Assembly (NCBI RefSeq): GCF_017312725.1
Contig: NZ_BOPO01000113.1
Span: 84,416-148,415 of the forward strand
Direction of reading: 5' to 3'
DNA from: Actinocatenispora comari
GTDB taxonomy: Bacteria > Actinomycetota > Actinomycetes > Mycobacteriales > Micromonosporaceae
Length of the DNA: 64,000 nt
Positions 32,866 through 42,400 of this stretch are shown here, in pieces. Below the pieces are notes generated by a model, which worked only from the letters and a program-made list of their open reading frames with translations, did no database searches and was not told the DNA's origin. The number at the start of each line of letters is the position of its first letter. Positions within the stretch are counted from its first letter, which is position 1. A program made the translations under genes and the position numbers.

Positions 32866-35018
32866 CACGAGATCCCCGGGACGAACTGGATGACAAGGTC
32901 GATGAGCTTGATCCCGACGAACGGCGCGACGATCCCGCCGAGGCCGTAGACCAGCAGGTTGCGGCGCAGCATCGATGCCGCGTTCGCCGGCCGGTAGCGC
33001 ACCCCGCGCAGCGCGAGCGGGATCAGCGCCACGATGACCAGCGCGTTGAAGATCACCGCGGACAGGATCGCCGAGGTCGGACTGTGCAGCCGCATGACGT
33101 TCAGCGCGTCCAGGCCCGGGTAGAGCGCGGCGAAGATCGCCGGGATGATCGCGAAGTACTTGGCGATGTCGTTCGCGATCGAGAACGTGGTGAGCGCGCC
33201 GCGGGTGATCAGCAGCTGCTTGCCGATCGCGACGACCTCGATCAGTTTGGTCGGGTCGGAGTCCAGGTCGACCATGTTGCCGGCCTCCTTGGCCGCCGAG
33301 GTACCGGTGTTCATCGCCATCCCGACGTCGGCCTGGGCCAGCGCCGGCGCGTCGTTGGTACCGTCGCCGGTCATCGCGACGAGCCGACCGCCCTGCTGCT
33401 CCCGCCGGATCAGCGCGAGCTTGTCCTCCGGCGTCGCCTCGGCGAGGTAGTCGTCCACCCCCGCCCGGGTGGCGATCGCGGCCGCGGTGCGCGGGTTGTC
33501 GCCGGTGATCATCACCGTCCGGATGCCCATCCGGCGCAGCTGGTCGAACCGTTGCGCCATCCCCGGCTTGACCACGTCGGCGAGGTGGATCACGCCGAGC
33601 ACCCGAGCGCGGCCGCCGACCCGCTCCCCCACCACCAGCGGGGTACCGCCGGCCGCGGAGACGTCGTCGACGATCGCGTCGATGCGGTCGGGCACCGTAC
33701 CGCCGGCGGCACGGACCCAGTCGGTGACCGCGGCGGCGGCGCCCTTACGCAGCTGCCGGGTACCGGTGCCGGCCGGCAGGTCGACGCCGGACATCCGGGT
33801 CTGCGCGGTGAACGGCACCCACACCGCGCCGGTGAGCTCGCCGGCCGCACGCTCGCGCAGCCCGTACTCGGTCTTCGCGTGCACCACCACCGACCTGCCC
33901 TCGGGCGTCTCGTCGGCGAGGCTGGACAGCTGCGCGGCGTCGGCCAGCTCGGCCGCCGACACCCCGCCGACCGGGACGAAGCCGCTCGCCTGCCGGTTGC
34001 CCAGCGTGATGGTGCCGGTCTTGTCCAGCAGCAGCGTGTCCACGTCCCCGGCGGCCTCGACCGCGCGGCCGCTCATCGCGAGCACGTTGCGCTGCACCAG
34101 CCGGTCCATCCCGGCGATGCCGATCGCGGACAGCAGCGCGCCGATCGTGGTCGGGATCAGGCACACCACCAGCGCCACCAGGACGACCCCGGTCACGCCG
34201 TGCGCGTCGATGGTGGCGCTGTCCGGCGCGAACGCCTGCGCGTGCCGGGCGAAGACCGCCATCGGCTGCATCGTCGCCACTGCCAGCAGGAACACGATCG
34301 TCAGCGTGGCGAGCAGGATGTTCAGCGCGATCTCGTTCGGCGTCTTCTGCCGGTTGGCGCCCTCGACCAGGCCGATCATCCGGTCGATGAAGCTGTCCCC
34401 GGGCCGCTGGGTGATCCGCACGACGATCCGGTCGGACAGCACCCGGGTACCGCCGGTGACCGCGCACCGGTCGCCGCCGGACTCGCGGATCACCGGGGCC
34501 GACTCGCCGGTGACGGCCGACTCGTCGACGCTGGCGATGCCCTCGACGACGTCGCCGTCGCCGGGGATCACCTGGCCGGCCTCGACCAGTACCAGGTCGC
34601 CGCGGGCCAGCTGCGGCGCCGGTACCGGCCGCTCGACCGGCGCGGTGGCACCCGGGGTCCAGCCGACGAGCCGGCGGGCCAGGGTGTCGGTCTTCGCCCG
34701 GCGCAGCGCGTCGGCCTGCGCCCTGCCCCGGCCCTCGGCGACCGCCTCGGCCAGGTTCGCGAACAGTACGGTCAGCCACAGCCAGCCGGCGATCGCGGCG
34801 CCGAACACGCTCGGCGACACGGCGGCGAGCACGGTGGTGAACACCGAGCCGACCTCGACGACCAGCATCACCGGGTTGCGCCACAGGGTCAGCGGGTCGA
34901 GCTTGCGCAGCGCCTGCGGCAGCGCGGCGAGCAGCTGCCGGCGGTCGAGCAGCCCACCGGCGCGCACCCGCGGCGCCGGCCCGGTGGCCGGCGGTACCGC
35001 GACTTCACGGACAGACAT
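32865..35018 (-). CDS. kdpB: Potassium-transporting P-type ATPase KdpB subunit
   Basis: A 717-aa catalytic subunit. P-type landmarks are the phosphorylated Asp in [17 protein letters not shown] in [11 protein letters not shown], the [10 protein letters not shown] nucleotide-binding Lys, and hinge [18 protein letters not shown]. KdpB-specific membrane segments are visible ([43 protein letters not shown]). It couples ATP hydrolysis to potassium import through KdpA. AAGGA lies before ATG 35018, about 30 bases after the kdpA stop. Confidence 0.97.
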   Translation of the reverse strand: MSVREVAVPPATGPAPRVRAGGLLDRRQLLAALPQALRKLDPLTLWRNPVMLVVEVGSVFTTVLAAVSPSVFGAAIAGWLWLTVLFANLAEAVAEGRGRAQADALRRAKTDTLARRLVGWTPGATAPVERPVPAPQLARGDLVLVEAGQVIPGDGDVVEGIASVDESAVTGESAPVIRESGGDRCAVTGGTRVLSDRIVVRITQRPGDSFIDRMIGLVEGANRQKTPNEIALNILLATLTIVFLLAVATMQPMAVFARHAQAFAPDSATIDAHGVTGVVLVALVVCLIPTTIGALLSAIGIAGMDRLVQRNVLAMSGRAVEAAGDVDTLLLDKTGTITLGNRQASGFVPVGGVSAAELADAAQLSSLADETPEGRSVVVHAKTEYGLRERAAGELTGAVWVPFTAQTRMSGVDLPAGTGTRQLRKGAAAAVTDWVRAAGGTVPDRIDAIVDDVSAAGGTPLVVGERVGGRARVLGVIHLADVVKPGMAQRFDQLRRMGIRTVMITGDNPRTAAAIATRAGVDDYLAEATPEDKLALIRREQQGGRLVAMTGDGTNDAPALAQADVGMAMNTGTSAAKEAGNMVDLDSDPTKLIEVVAIGKQLLITRGALTTFSIANDIAKYFAIIPAIFAALYPGLDALNVMRLHSPTSAILSAVIFNALVIVALIPLALRGVRYRPANAASMLRRNLLVYGLGGIVAPFVGIKLIDLVIQFVPGIS

Positions 35019-35047
35019 GACGTCCTTCTGTTGTCTCGTCAGGGGTT

Positions 35048-36709
35048 TCACCGCACACCTTCGGCCAGCGGGCCGAGCGCGAGCGCCGGCAGGAAGGTCA
35101 GCGCCACCAGGATCACCGTGACGCCGACGAGCATCCCGACGAACAGCGGCTGGTGGGTGCGCAGCGTGCCGGGCGACTCCGGTACCGGCGACTGTCCGGC
35201 CAGCGAGCCGGCCAGCGCGAGGACGAACACGATCGGCAGGAACCGGCCGAACAGCATCGCCAGCCCGGTCGCCGTCTCGTACCAGGTGCTGCCGACGCTC
35301 AGGCCGGCGAACGCGGAGCCGTTGTTGTTGGCCGACGAGGCGAACGCGTACAGCACCTCGGACAGCCCGTGCGCGCCGAAGTTGAGGATGCCGGCCCGGC
35401 CGGAGGCGGTGGCGAGCGCGGCGGCGGTGCCGACCAGCACCAGCGCCGGCATGGTCAGGAAGTACAGGCTGGCGAGCTTGACCTCGCGGGCGCCGATCTT
35501 CTTGCCCAGGTACTCCGGGGTGCGGCCGACCATCAGCCCGGCCAGGAACACCGTGAGCACGGCGAGGATCAGCATCCCGTACAGGCCGGAGCCGACCCCG
35601 CCCGGCGCGACCTCGCCGAGCAGCATGTTGCCGATCGTGATCCCGCCGCCGAGCGCGGTGTACGAGTCGTGGAACGAGTCGACCGCGCCGGTCGAGGTGA
35701 GCGTCGTCGCCGCACCGAACGTGGCCGAGTTCAGCACGCCGAACCGGGTCTCGGTGCCCTCGGTGGCGCCGCCGACGGCGCTCGGCACCGTACCGGGGTG
35801 CATGCCCTGGGCGACGTTGATCAGCACCACGCTGCCGATCGCGAGGACCGCCATCGCCGCGACGATCGCGTACCCCTGCCGGCGGTCGCCGACCATCCGG
35901 CCGAACGTGCGCGGCAGGCTGAACGCGATCAGCAGGATCAGGAAGATCTCCACCCAGTTCGTCCACGCCGTCGGGTTCTCGTACGGGTGCGCCGAGTTGG
36001 CGTTGTAGAACCCGCCGCCGTTGGTGCCGAGCTCCTTGATGACCTCCTGGCTGGCCACCGGGCCGCCCGTCAGGTGCTGGGTGCCACCGGCGATCGTGTG
36101 CACGTCGGTACCGGCGGAGAGGTTCTGCACCGCACCACCGGCGACGAGCACGACCGCGCCGACGACCGCGATGGGCAGCAGGATGCGTACGGTGATGCGC
36201 ACCAGGTCGACCCAGAAGTTGCCCAGCTCGTCGGTGCGCCTGCGGGCGAACCCGCGGACCAGCGCCACCGCCACCGCGATCCCGGTCGCGGCGGACACGA
36301 AGTTCTGCACCGCGAGGCCGGCCATCTGCACCAGGTATCCCAGCGTCGACTCGCCGGAGTACCACTGCCAGTTGGTGTTGGTGACGAAGCTGACCGCGGT
36401 GTTCCAGGCGCCGGCGGGTGCGACCGCGGGCATGCCCAGCGACAGCAGCAGCTGGTGCTGCAACCGCAGCATCAGGTACAGGAACAGGATCGAGGCGGCG
36501 GCGAACGCGAGCACGCTGCGCGCGTACACCGACCAGGTCTGCTCGCCGTCGGCGCGCACCCCGATCAGCCGGTACGCGAGGCGCTCGACCCGCAGGTGCC
36601 GGGTGCCGGTCACCACCCGGTACATGTGGTCGCCGAGCGGACGGTGCACCAGCACCAGCGCGACGACCAGCGAGACGACGAACAGGATGCCCGCGGTCGT
36701 GGCGCTCAC
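35048..36709 (-). CDS. kdpA: Potassium-transporting ATPase KdpA subunit
   Basis: A 553-aa channel-like subunit with about ten membrane helices and four pore loops. Selectivity-filter motifs are recognisable: [44 protein letters not shown] and [13 protein letters not shown]. The length fits. GTG 36709 was chosen because it overlaps the kdpF stop (GTGA). A GTG at 36727 would overlap kdpF by six more codons. Potassium binds here and is handed to KdpB. Confidence 0.96.
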   Translation of the reverse strand: MSATTAGILFVVSLVVALVLVHRPLGDHMYRVVTGTRHLRVERLAYRLIGVRADGEQTWSVYARSVLAFAAASILFLYLMLRLQHQLLLSLGMPAVAPAGAWNTAVSFVTNTNWQWYSGESTLGYLVQMAGLAVQNFVSAATGIAVAVALVRGFARRRTDELGNFWVDLVRITVRILLPIAVVGAVVLVAGGAVQNLSAGTDVHTIAGGTQHLTGGPVASQEVIKELGTNGGGFYNANSAHPYENPTAWTNWVEIFLILLIAFSLPRTFGRMVGDRRQGYAIVAAMAVLAIGSVVLINVAQGMHPGTVPSAVGGATEGTETRFGVLNSATFGAATTLTSTGAVDSFHDSYTALGGGITIGNMLLGEVAPGGVGSGLYGMLILAVLTVFLAGLMVGRTPEYLGKKIGAREVKLASLYFLTMPALVLVGTAAALATASGRAGILNFGAHGLSEVLYAFASSANNNGSAFAGLSVGSTWYETATGLAMLFGRFLPIVFVLALAGSLAGQSPVPESPGTLRTHQPLFVGMLVGVTVILVALTFLPALALGPLAEGVR

Positions 36710-36798
36710 GAGAACCGCTCCGGGCACAACAGGGCGGCCACCAGGTACCCGACCAGCGCCACCACGACGATCAGGCCCACCACGTCGACGACGGTCAC
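36706..36798 (-). CDS. kdpF: KdpF small membrane subunit
   Basis: A 30-aa single-span peptide starting at GTG 36798: [20 protein letters not shown] then [10 protein letters not shown]. The [13 protein letters not shown] ending is the KdpF signature. It stabilises the KdpABC complex at the KdpA-lipid interface. The stop overlaps kdpA (GTGA at 36706-36709) and its own start overlaps the stop of the upstream 27-aa peptide. It is too short for usual gene finders. Confidence 0.9.
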   Translation of the reverse strand: MTVVDVVGLIVVVALVGYLVAALLCPERFS

Positions 36799-36878
36799 AG
36801 CCGCGCCACCGCCCTGACCGCCAACGCCAGCAGTACGAACGACGCCAGCGTCACGAGCACGAAAGCCACGTCAGCCAT
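36795..36878 (-). CDS. 27-aa membrane peptide at head of kdp operon
   Basis: A single-helix peptide, [20 protein letters not shown] then VRAVARL, starting at ATG 36878. The stop overlaps the kdpF GTG by four bases, exactly as kdpF overlaps kdpA, so the whole head of the operon is translationally coupled. Purine-rich GGGGAGGG and CCAGG lie upstream. Short peptides of this pattern precede kdpF in other actinobacteria to my recollection. The role is unknown; a second accessory subunit is a reasonable guess. Confidence 0.75.
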   Translation of the reverse strand: MADVAFVLVTLASFVLLALAVRAVARL

Positions 36879-37200
36879 CGCGCCTGGTCCCTCCCCTCGA
36901 TCGGTGGGCGCCCGGACGGGCTTGCCGTGATCGAGTGAAGTACCGGCCGGGTCGGCGGGCCACGGTCGTTGACGCGAAAACAACGGCCGCCGGGCAGTTC
37001 CTGACGCGTTCTTGACGCGTACCGGCGGCGCCCGCGGCGCGGCGCTCCGGGGGCACGGGCCGCCGCACCGCGGTGTCCGGCTCCGGATGCTCGGCCCGGA
37101 CCGTGGGCCGGCACCGCGAGTGGGTCGGCGCCGGGAGTGGGCCGGTGCCGGCCGGCCCGGGCCGTGTGCCGGCGCCGGAGCGGGGTCCGGTGCCGGCCGG
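36879..37200 (-). other. Upstream region of the kdp operon
   Basis: These 322 bases without a gene lie between the glycosyltransferase stop and the first kdp ORF, same strand. They must hold the kdp promoter. The part 36960-37020 has three TGACGCG copies. From 37080 to 37200 there is only GC-rich GCCGGTGCCGGCCGG-type sequence, which may end the upstream transcript. Confidence 0.7.
36970..37019 (-). promoter_or_regulatory. Candidate KdpE operator
   Basis: On the plus strand TGACGCG occurs at 36970, 37002 and 37013. The last two form a direct repeat of 11 bp period (CTGACGCGTTCTTGACGCGT). Read in the kdp direction this is ACGCGTCA-N3-ACGCGTCA, the layout expected for an OmpR-type dimer. It ends about 125 bases before the first kdp start. 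The third copy is 32 bp away, near three helical turns. Confidence 0.55.
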
Positions 37201-39489
37201 TCAGCTGGTCGGCCGGGACAGGTCGTAGACCGTGACGCCGCCGACCGTCTTCTTGGTGAAGTGCGCCGCGACCCAGCTCTCGATCGAGCTGGTACCGCCG
37301 GGCCCGCCGCCCATCCCGCCGGCGACGAAGTACCGGACCTCGCCGGCCGCGACGTACCGCTGGAACTGCGCCCGCGTCGGGTAGGCGTCGCTGCCCGAGA
37401 ACCCGCCGATGCCGAGCACCGAGGCACCGTCCGCGGCGAGCTCCAGTTCGGCGGCCTGCTGGGTGCCGTTGGTGGCCGCCGCCCACCGGTAGCCGTGCGC
37501 GTTCTTCAGCAGCGTCGCCACCGCGCTGTTCGCCGACCCGCCGCCCATCCCGCCACCGGGGACACCGCCCGAGCCCGATCGCCCGTTCTGCCCGGACCCG
37601 GTTCCCTGCGAGTCGCTGCCGGCGCCCGGGCGGCCCTGGCCCGGCACGCCCGAGTTGCCCCGCGCCGAGTTGCCCTGACCCGAGTTGCCCTGACCCGAGT
37701 TGTCCTGCGAGCCGCTTCCGGAGCCGGGTATCCCGGCGGTCGGCGGCTGGCCGGTGCCGGACCGGCCACCGGTCGCCCCACCCGGGCCACCCTTGCCGCC
37801 GGATCCGTTGCCGCCGTTGGCGTTCCCGGCCGCGTTCGGGTTCCCGCTGCCGCCGGGTGGGGTGCCGAAGCCGGAACCGCTGCCGGTCCGGCCGCGACCG
37901 CCCATCCCGGGGCCGCCGAACCGGCCGCCCGCGCCGGAGCCGCCCGGGCCCGCGGTGGGGATGCTGCCGGTGTGGGCGGTCGCCGCGGTCTGGGCGGAGT
38001 ACGCCGCCGGCGCGCCGAGCCCGGCGAACGCCAGTACCGGCACCGCCACCAGCGCCACCCGGCGCACCCACCGGCCCGGTACCAGCAGCCAGACCACCCC
38101 GGCCGCGGCAGTGACCAGCACCGCGTAGCGCAGCCACGGCTGCCACGACGGCGCCCGACCGAGCAGTTGGTACGCCCAGACCCCGGTCACCGCGACCAGC
38201 ACGGCGAGGCCGACCCGTCCGCCGGTGCGCTCCCGCTGCTCCCACAGGGTGTGCCCGCCGATGGCGACCACCGCCGCGATCGCCGGCGCGAGCGCGACCG
38301 AGTAGTACGGGTGGATGATCCCGGACATGAAGCTGAACACCGCCATGGTGACGAGCAGCCAGCCGCCCCACAGCACCAGCGCGGCGCGGGTGCGGTCGGT
38401 GCGGCGTGCCGCGCGGGTCAGCCACAGCCCGGCCACCAGCGCCAGCAGCGCCGCGGGCAGCAGCCAGGAGATCTGGGTGCCGAACGTGTCGGAGAACATC
38501 CGCAGCGGCCCGGTCGCCCCGCCGAACATCGCGTTGCCGCCACCGCCCGGGCCGCCGCCGGTGAACACCTCCCGCACCGGCGCCCCGCTGCCACCGCCGG
38601 TGAACACCTCCCTCGCCCCGCCGGGCATCCCGCCGCCGCCCGGGCCACCGCCGGAGCCGCCGGTGAGCCGGCTCAGCCCGTTGTACCCGAGGGCCAGTTG
38701 CAGCAGGCTGTTGTCGGTCGACCCGCCGATGTACGGCCGGGAGCCGGCCGGCCACAGCTCGACCAGCGCGACGTACCAGCCGGCCGAGACCACCAGCGCC
38801 GCACCGGCGGCGAGCAGGTGGCCGATTCGGCGGCGCAGCGAGACCGGCGCGGCGACCAGGTAGACCAGCGCGAACGCCGGCAGTACCAGGAACGCCTGCA
38901 GCATCTTGGTCAGGAACCCGAACCCCAGCGCGGTACCGGCCAGCACCAGCCACCACAGCGAGCCGCGCTCGACCGCCCGGGTCACCGCGTACGCGCCGGC
39001 CACCATCAGCAGCACCAGCAGCGCGTCCGGATTGTTGAACCGGAACATCAGCACCGCCACCGGGGTCAGCGCCAGGATCGCGCCGGCGCCGAGGCCCGCC
39101 GCGTACCCGGCCACTCGGCGCACGGCACCGTACAGCAGTGCCACTGACGCGACGCCGAGCAGCGCCTGCGGTACCAGCATGCTCCACGAGGAGAAGCCGA
39201 AGACGCGGCCGGACAGCGCCATCAGCCAGATCGAGGCGGGCGGCTTGTCCACGGTGATCCCGGAGCCCGCGTCGACCGCACCGAACAGCAGCGCCTTCCA
39301 GCTGATCGTGCCGGCCTGCACGGCACCGGCGTAGAACGAGTTGGCGTAGCCGTTCGCGGACAGGTTCACCAGATACAGCGCGGCGGTGCCCAGCAGCAGC
39401 ACCGCGAGCGCCGGCCGGGCCCAGCCGGGCCGGTCGGCGGTACGGGCGAACGCCGCACGTACCGGAGCGGTCAGCGTCGTCGCACTCAT
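37201..39489 (-). CDS. ArnT/PMT-like glycosyltransferase family 39 membrane protein (YkcB-like)
   Basis: A 762-aa integral membrane glycosyltransferase using a polyprenyl-phosphate sugar. The first luminal loop holds the catalytic acid region (NSFYAGAVQAG then TVDKPPASIWLMAL), followed by about ten membrane helices. Residues about 540-650 are low-complexity, Gly/Ser/Asn-rich (GNSGQGNSGQGN, GGGMGGG). The last 110 residues form a conserved C-terminal domain (AVATLLKNAHGYRWAAATNG, VRYFVAGGMGGGPGG). AGGGGA precedes ATG 39489. It is encoded directly after a GT2/GtrA gene, the YkcC-type enzyme that makes the lipid-linked donor, so the two should act together on an extracytoplasmic acceptor. Confidence 0.92.
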   Translation of the reverse strand: MSATTLTAPVRAAFARTADRPGWARPALAVLLLGTAALYLVNLSANGYANSFYAGAVQAGTISWKALLFGAVDAGSGITVDKPPASIWLMALSGRVFGFSSWSMLVPQALLGVASVALLYGAVRRVAGYAAGLGAGAILALTPVAVLMFRFNNPDALLVLLMVAGAYAVTRAVERGSLWWLVLAGTALGFGFLTKMLQAFLVLPAFALVYLVAAPVSLRRRIGHLLAAGAALVVSAGWYVALVELWPAGSRPYIGGSTDNSLLQLALGYNGLSRLTGGSGGGPGGGGMPGGAREVFTGGGSGAPVREVFTGGGPGGGGNAMFGGATGPLRMFSDTFGTQISWLLPAALLALVAGLWLTRAARRTDRTRAALVLWGGWLLVTMAVFSFMSGIIHPYYSVALAPAIAAVVAIGGHTLWEQRERTGGRVGLAVLVAVTGVWAYQLLGRAPSWQPWLRYAVLVTAAAGVVWLLVPGRWVRRVALVAVPVLAFAGLGAPAAYSAQTAATAHTGSIPTAGPGGSGAGGRFGGPGMGGRGRTGSGSGFGTPPGGSGNPNAAGNANGGNGSGGKGGPGGATGGRSGTGQPPTAGIPGSGSGSQDNSGQGNSGQGNSARGNSGVPGQGRPGAGSDSQGTGSGQNGRSGSGGVPGGGMGGGSANSAVATLLKNAHGYRWAAATNGTQQAAELELAADGASVLGIGGFSGSDAYPTRAQFQRYVAAGEVRYFVAGGMGGGPGGTSSIESWVAAHFTKKTVGGVTVYDLSRPTS
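37652..37711. repeat. 15-bp tandem repeat in glycosyltransferase gene
   Basis: Four units of 15 bp (GAGTTGCCCTGACCC) begin at 37652, 37667, 37682 and 37697. They encode the NSGQG repeat of the low-complexity extracytoplasmic segment; the period keeps the reading frame. Confidence 0.9.
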
Positions 39490-39550
39490 GCGCGTCCCCT
39501 TGTCGTCGCGGCGTTCGCCGGGCATCGGTCGGTCCCTCGTGCCTGCTCGG

Positions 39551-41023
39551 TCATGCCGGCTCCTCGGCGTCGTCGGGGCCCAGCGGCAGTTCGCTACCAT
39601 CGGCCAGCGCGGGCCGCACGCTCACCTCGCGCGGCGCCGCCCCGGCACCGGCGGAGGGCCCGACAACGGCGGAGGGCCCGGCAGCGGCCGGTGGGCCGGC
39701 AGCGGTGGGTGGCGTGGCGGCGGGTGGGCGGGTGCGGGCCGGTTCCGGGCGGCTGCGGCCGAACACCCAGCCGCGCAGCAGCACGAACCGCAGCGCCGTC
39801 GCCACCAGGTTCGCGGCCACCAGCACCGCGAGCTCCGGTACCCGGCCGGGCGTGGTCGCCGCGTGCAGCACCGCGAGCGCGCCGCTGGTCAGTGCCAGCC
39901 CGAGTGCGAACACCAGCAGCCCCTGCACCTGGTGCCGGCCGGCGTGCCGGCGGCCGACCACGCCGAACGTGAGGCGCCGGTTGACCGCGGTGTTGGCGAT
40001 CGCGGTCACCGCCAGCGCGACGCCGTTGGCCCACTGCGGCCCGAGCGGTCCGCGCAGCGCCACGAACAGCAGCAGGTACGCCAGCGTGCTGCCGGCGCCC
40101 ACCACGGCGAACCGGACCAGCTGCCGCAGCAGCCCCGCCGGTACGCCCGGGGTCGCCGGCTCGATCGGCGCGCGACCCAGCTGCCGGCGTACCTGCGCGA
40201 GGGGCAGCCGGCCGGTGGCGAGCGCCCGGCCGACCCGGACGATGCCGCGCAGGTCGGCGATCGCGGTGGCGACGATGTCGACCCGGCTGTCCGGGTCGTC
40301 GACCCAGTCGACCGGTACCTCGTGCACCCGCAACCCGGCCCGCTGGGCGAGCACCAGCAGCTCGGTGTCGAAGAACCAGCCGGTGTCCTCCACCAGCGGC
40401 AGCAGCTGCGCGGCCACGTCGGCCCGGATCGCCTTGAAGCCGCACTGCGCGTCGGAGAACCCGGCCGCGAGCGTGCCGCGCAGCAGCAGGTTGTAGCAGC
40501 GCGAGATCACCTCCCGCTTGGTACCGCGCAGCACCCGCGAGCCGCGCGACAGCCGGGTACCGATGGCGAGTTCCGAGTGGCCCGAGATCAGCGGTGCGAC
40601 CAGCGGCAACAGCGCGGCGAGGTCGGTGGACAGGTCGACGTCCATGTAGGCGAGCACGGTCGCGTCGGAGGTCGACCACACCGCGTGCAGCGCCCGCCCT
40701 CGCCCCTTCTGGTCCAGGTGCACCACCCGTACCTGCGGGCGCTCGGCGGCGAGCCGGTGCGCGATCGCCAACGTGTCGTCGGTGCTCGCGTTGTCCGCCA
40801 CGGTGATCCGGTACGGGTACGGGAACGTCTCGGCCAGGTAGCCGGTGAGCCGGTGCACGCACGGCGCGAGGTCGTGCTGCTCGTTGTGCACCGGTACCAC
40901 CACGTCCAGTACCGGCCGGGCCGGGTGGCGCGCCACCGTGTCCGGCGACGGTTCCCCGGTGGGCGTCGCGTACGTCGATGTGACCATGGCGCCGACGGTG
41001 CCGGCGGCCTTTGTGCCACCCAT
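39551..41023 (-). CDS. GT2 glycosyltransferase fused to GtrA-like membrane domain (YkcC/DPM1-like)
   Basis: A 490-aa fusion. Residues about 38-270 are a dolichyl-phosphate-mannose-synthase-like GT2 domain: VVVPVHNEQHDL, VADNASTDDT, DxD in AYMDVDLSTD, GTRLSRGS and DAQCGFKAIRADV. Residues about 290-420 are a four-helix GtrA domain (LVRFAVVGAGSTLAYLLLFVAL, TAVNRRLTFG) that probably flips the lipid-linked sugar. The tail is Pro/Ala-rich. It makes polyprenyl-phosphate sugar for the GT39 enzyme encoded 61 bases downstream. The start may be ATG 41023 (CAGG eight bases upstream) or ATG 40987, which begins closer to the domain. Confidence 0.92.
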   Translation of the reverse strand: MGGTKAAGTVGAMVTSTYATPTGEPSPDTVARHPARPVLDVVVPVHNEQHDLAPCVHRLTGYLAETFPYPYRITVADNASTDDTLAIAHRLAAERPQVRVVHLDQKGRGRALHAVWSTSDATVLAYMDVDLSTDLAALLPLVAPLISGHSELAIGTRLSRGSRVLRGTKREVISRCYNLLLRGTLAAGFSDAQCGFKAIRADVAAQLLPLVEDTGWFFDTELLVLAQRAGLRVHEVPVDWVDDPDSRVDIVATAIADLRGIVRVGRALATGRLPLAQVRRQLGRAPIEPATPGVPAGLLRQLVRFAVVGAGSTLAYLLLFVALRGPLGPQWANGVALAVTAIANTAVNRRLTFGVVGRRHAGRHQVQGLLVFALGLALTSGALAVLHAATTPGRVPELAVLVAANLVATALRFVLLRGWVFGRSRPEPARTRPPAATPPTAAGPPAAAGPSAVVGPSAGAGAAPREVSVRPALADGSELPLGPDDAEEPA

Positions 41024-41157
41024 GAGGCCGACCTGTGCCCCGGCTGTACGTCCTTGGCCGTCAACAGCTGCCGGGGTCCGTCGCGTGTCGACCTGGTGGC
41101 GTACCGGCGTGCTTAACCGTTTGCGGCCCCGGACGGGCGGCCGTTAGCTTCGGCGGC

Positions 41158-41652
41158 ATGAGACCGATCGCCGAGAGTGACATCCGCGCCTCGTTCGTCA
41201 ACTGCACCAAGGGCGAGGCGAAGCGGTTGGCTCTCCCCCGCGACCTCGCCACCGCCCCGTGGGACGACCTGGACTTCCTCGGCTGGCAGGACGGCGCCGC
41301 GCCCGACCGGGCGTACCTGGTGGCCGAGTTCGGCGACGCGCCGGTCGGCGTGGCGCTGCGGCGCGCGAGCGGCGGCGCCGGCCGGATGCGGCGCACCATG
41401 TGCTCGCTGTGCCTGACCACGCACACCGCCGGCGGCGTGTCGCTGCTGACCGCACGGCGGGCCGGCAAGGCCGGCCAGCAGGGCAACTCGGTCGGGCTGT
41501 ACGCCTGCAGCGACCTCGCCTGCTCGCTCTACCTGCGCGGGAAGAAGGAGATCTGGGCGGCCGGGAAGATCCAGGAATCGCTGAGCGTGCCGGAGAAGGT
41601 CGACCGGCTCACCACCAACCTGACCGGCTTCCTCGCCCGCATCACCGCCTAG
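41158..41652 (+). CDS. FBP domain zinc-finger protein
   Basis: A 164-aa cytoplasmic protein with an FBP C-terminal treble-clef zinc finger. The four ligands are Cys82 and Cys85 (MCSLCLTTH) and Cys117 and Cys122 (YACSDLACSLY). The family binds elongation factor G and helps release it in other bacteria; the actinobacterial members share the same finger. The C-terminal basic helix (RGKKEIWAAGKIQESL) fits ribosome or EF-G contact. The start is ATG 41158 with only a weak GGCGGC upstream. It is divergent from the GT2 gene and convergent with the cupin gene. Confidence 0.88.
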   Translation: MRPIAESDIRASFVNCTKGEAKRLALPRDLATAPWDDLDFLGWQDGAAPDRAYLVAEFGDAPVGVALRRASGGAGRMRRTMCSLCLTTHTAGGVSLLTARRAGKAGQQGNSVGLYACSDLACSLYLRGKKEIWAAGKIQESLSVPEKVDRLTTNLTGFLARITA

Positions 41653-41656
41653 CGCG

Positions 41657-41677
41657 CTCCGGCGCCCGCGCCGGGAG
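41657..41677. terminator. Probable terminator between convergent genes
   Basis: Stem CTCCGGCGC (41657-41665) pairs with GCGCCGGGAG (41668-41677), one bulged G and a very tight loop. It is five bases after the FBP gene stop and faces the cupin gene end. Confidence 0.45.
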
Positions 41678-41724
41678 TGCACCGGAGCACGGCCCGGCGT
41701 ACCGAACCGTCGTCCGGTGCACCG

Positions 41725-42171
41725 TCAGGGCGCCAAGTGGAAGTCCGCGAAGTCGAAGCCCGGGCAGACCACGCAACTGACCAGGGTCTCCACCGGGCCG
41801 GCCGGTTCGGCCGACTGCCAGACGCCCGGCGGCACCACCGCCTGCGGTCGCTGATCCCGCTCGATCTCGCCACCCAGCAGCACCGTGCGCGGCGACTCGT
41901 CCGGGTTCTCGCCGGTGCCGCCGAGCCGCAACTCCAGCGGGCCGCCGCCGTGCCACAACCACAGCTCGGCCGAGCGCACCGTGTGCCACCGTGACCGCTC
42001 GCCCGGACGCAGCAGGAAGTAGATCGCGGTGCCGGCCGGCCGCTCGCCGGGATAGCCGTCCGGGCGCACCGGCACGTCGCTGCGCCAGGTCTCCCGGTAC
42101 CACCCACCCTCCGGGTGCGGGCTCAGGTCGAGCAGCTCGGCGGTCGCCGGTCGTTGGCCGTGAACGGGCAC
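41725..42171 (-). CDS. DUF985 cupin protein
   Basis: A 148-aa single-domain cupin of the DUF985 family. Family features are the start ELLDLSPHPEGGWYRETW, YFLLRPGERSRWHTVRSAELWLWHGG (metal-site His and Glu) and VPPGVWQSAEPAGPVETLVSCVVCPGFDF. Some relatives act on nucleotide sugars or bind small ligands; the function here is unknown. GTG 42171 has GAGGAGG nine bases upstream, which decides the start. It is divergent from the ROK regulator, with the candidate ROK operator in the 230-bp gap. Confidence 0.9.
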   Translation of the reverse strand: MPVHGQRPATAELLDLSPHPEGGWYRETWRSDVPVRPDGYPGERPAGTAIYFLLRPGERSRWHTVRSAELWLWHGGGPLELRLGGTGENPDESPRTVLLGGEIERDQRPQAVVPPGVWQSAEPAGPVETLVSCVVCPGFDFADFHLAP

Positions 42172-42349
42172 GGTCCCCTCCTCGTCGTGGTCGTGCACCT
42201 CGGTACTGCCGGTCCAGCCTCGCACTCCGCCCGCGCCACCGCAGTGGGCGCGCCACACCACGCCTCTGCCGTGCCTGCCCCGGGTACCGCACCGCCCGCG
42301 TCCGGACGCACCGACCGCCGTCCCGGGCCGGTCGCCGTCGGTCAGAGAT

Positions 42350-42369
42350 AAGATGCTCTCCAGCATATT
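42350..42369. promoter_or_regulatory. Candidate ROK-family operator
   Basis: Imperfect palindrome AAGATGCT-CTCC-AGCATATT, 8-bp arms with one mismatch. It is the most AT-rich point between the divergent cupin and ROK genes, 32 bp before the ROK start. It resembles NagC/Mlc-type sites in length and base composition. Confidence 0.6.
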
Positions 42370-42400
42370 CAGATGGCAGCTTCGGGCGGCGGGAGCCGGA

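Noticed and set aside
36879..37200. Potassium or c-di-AMP riboswitch upstream of kdp
   Set aside because: No conserved ydaO or kdp-leader blocks could be found; only the TGACGCG repeats stand out.
37012..39147. 711-codon open frame opposite the glycosyltransferase gene
   Set aside because: Low-complexity sequence with no start context or domain; the minus-strand frame has clear membrane helices and family motifs.
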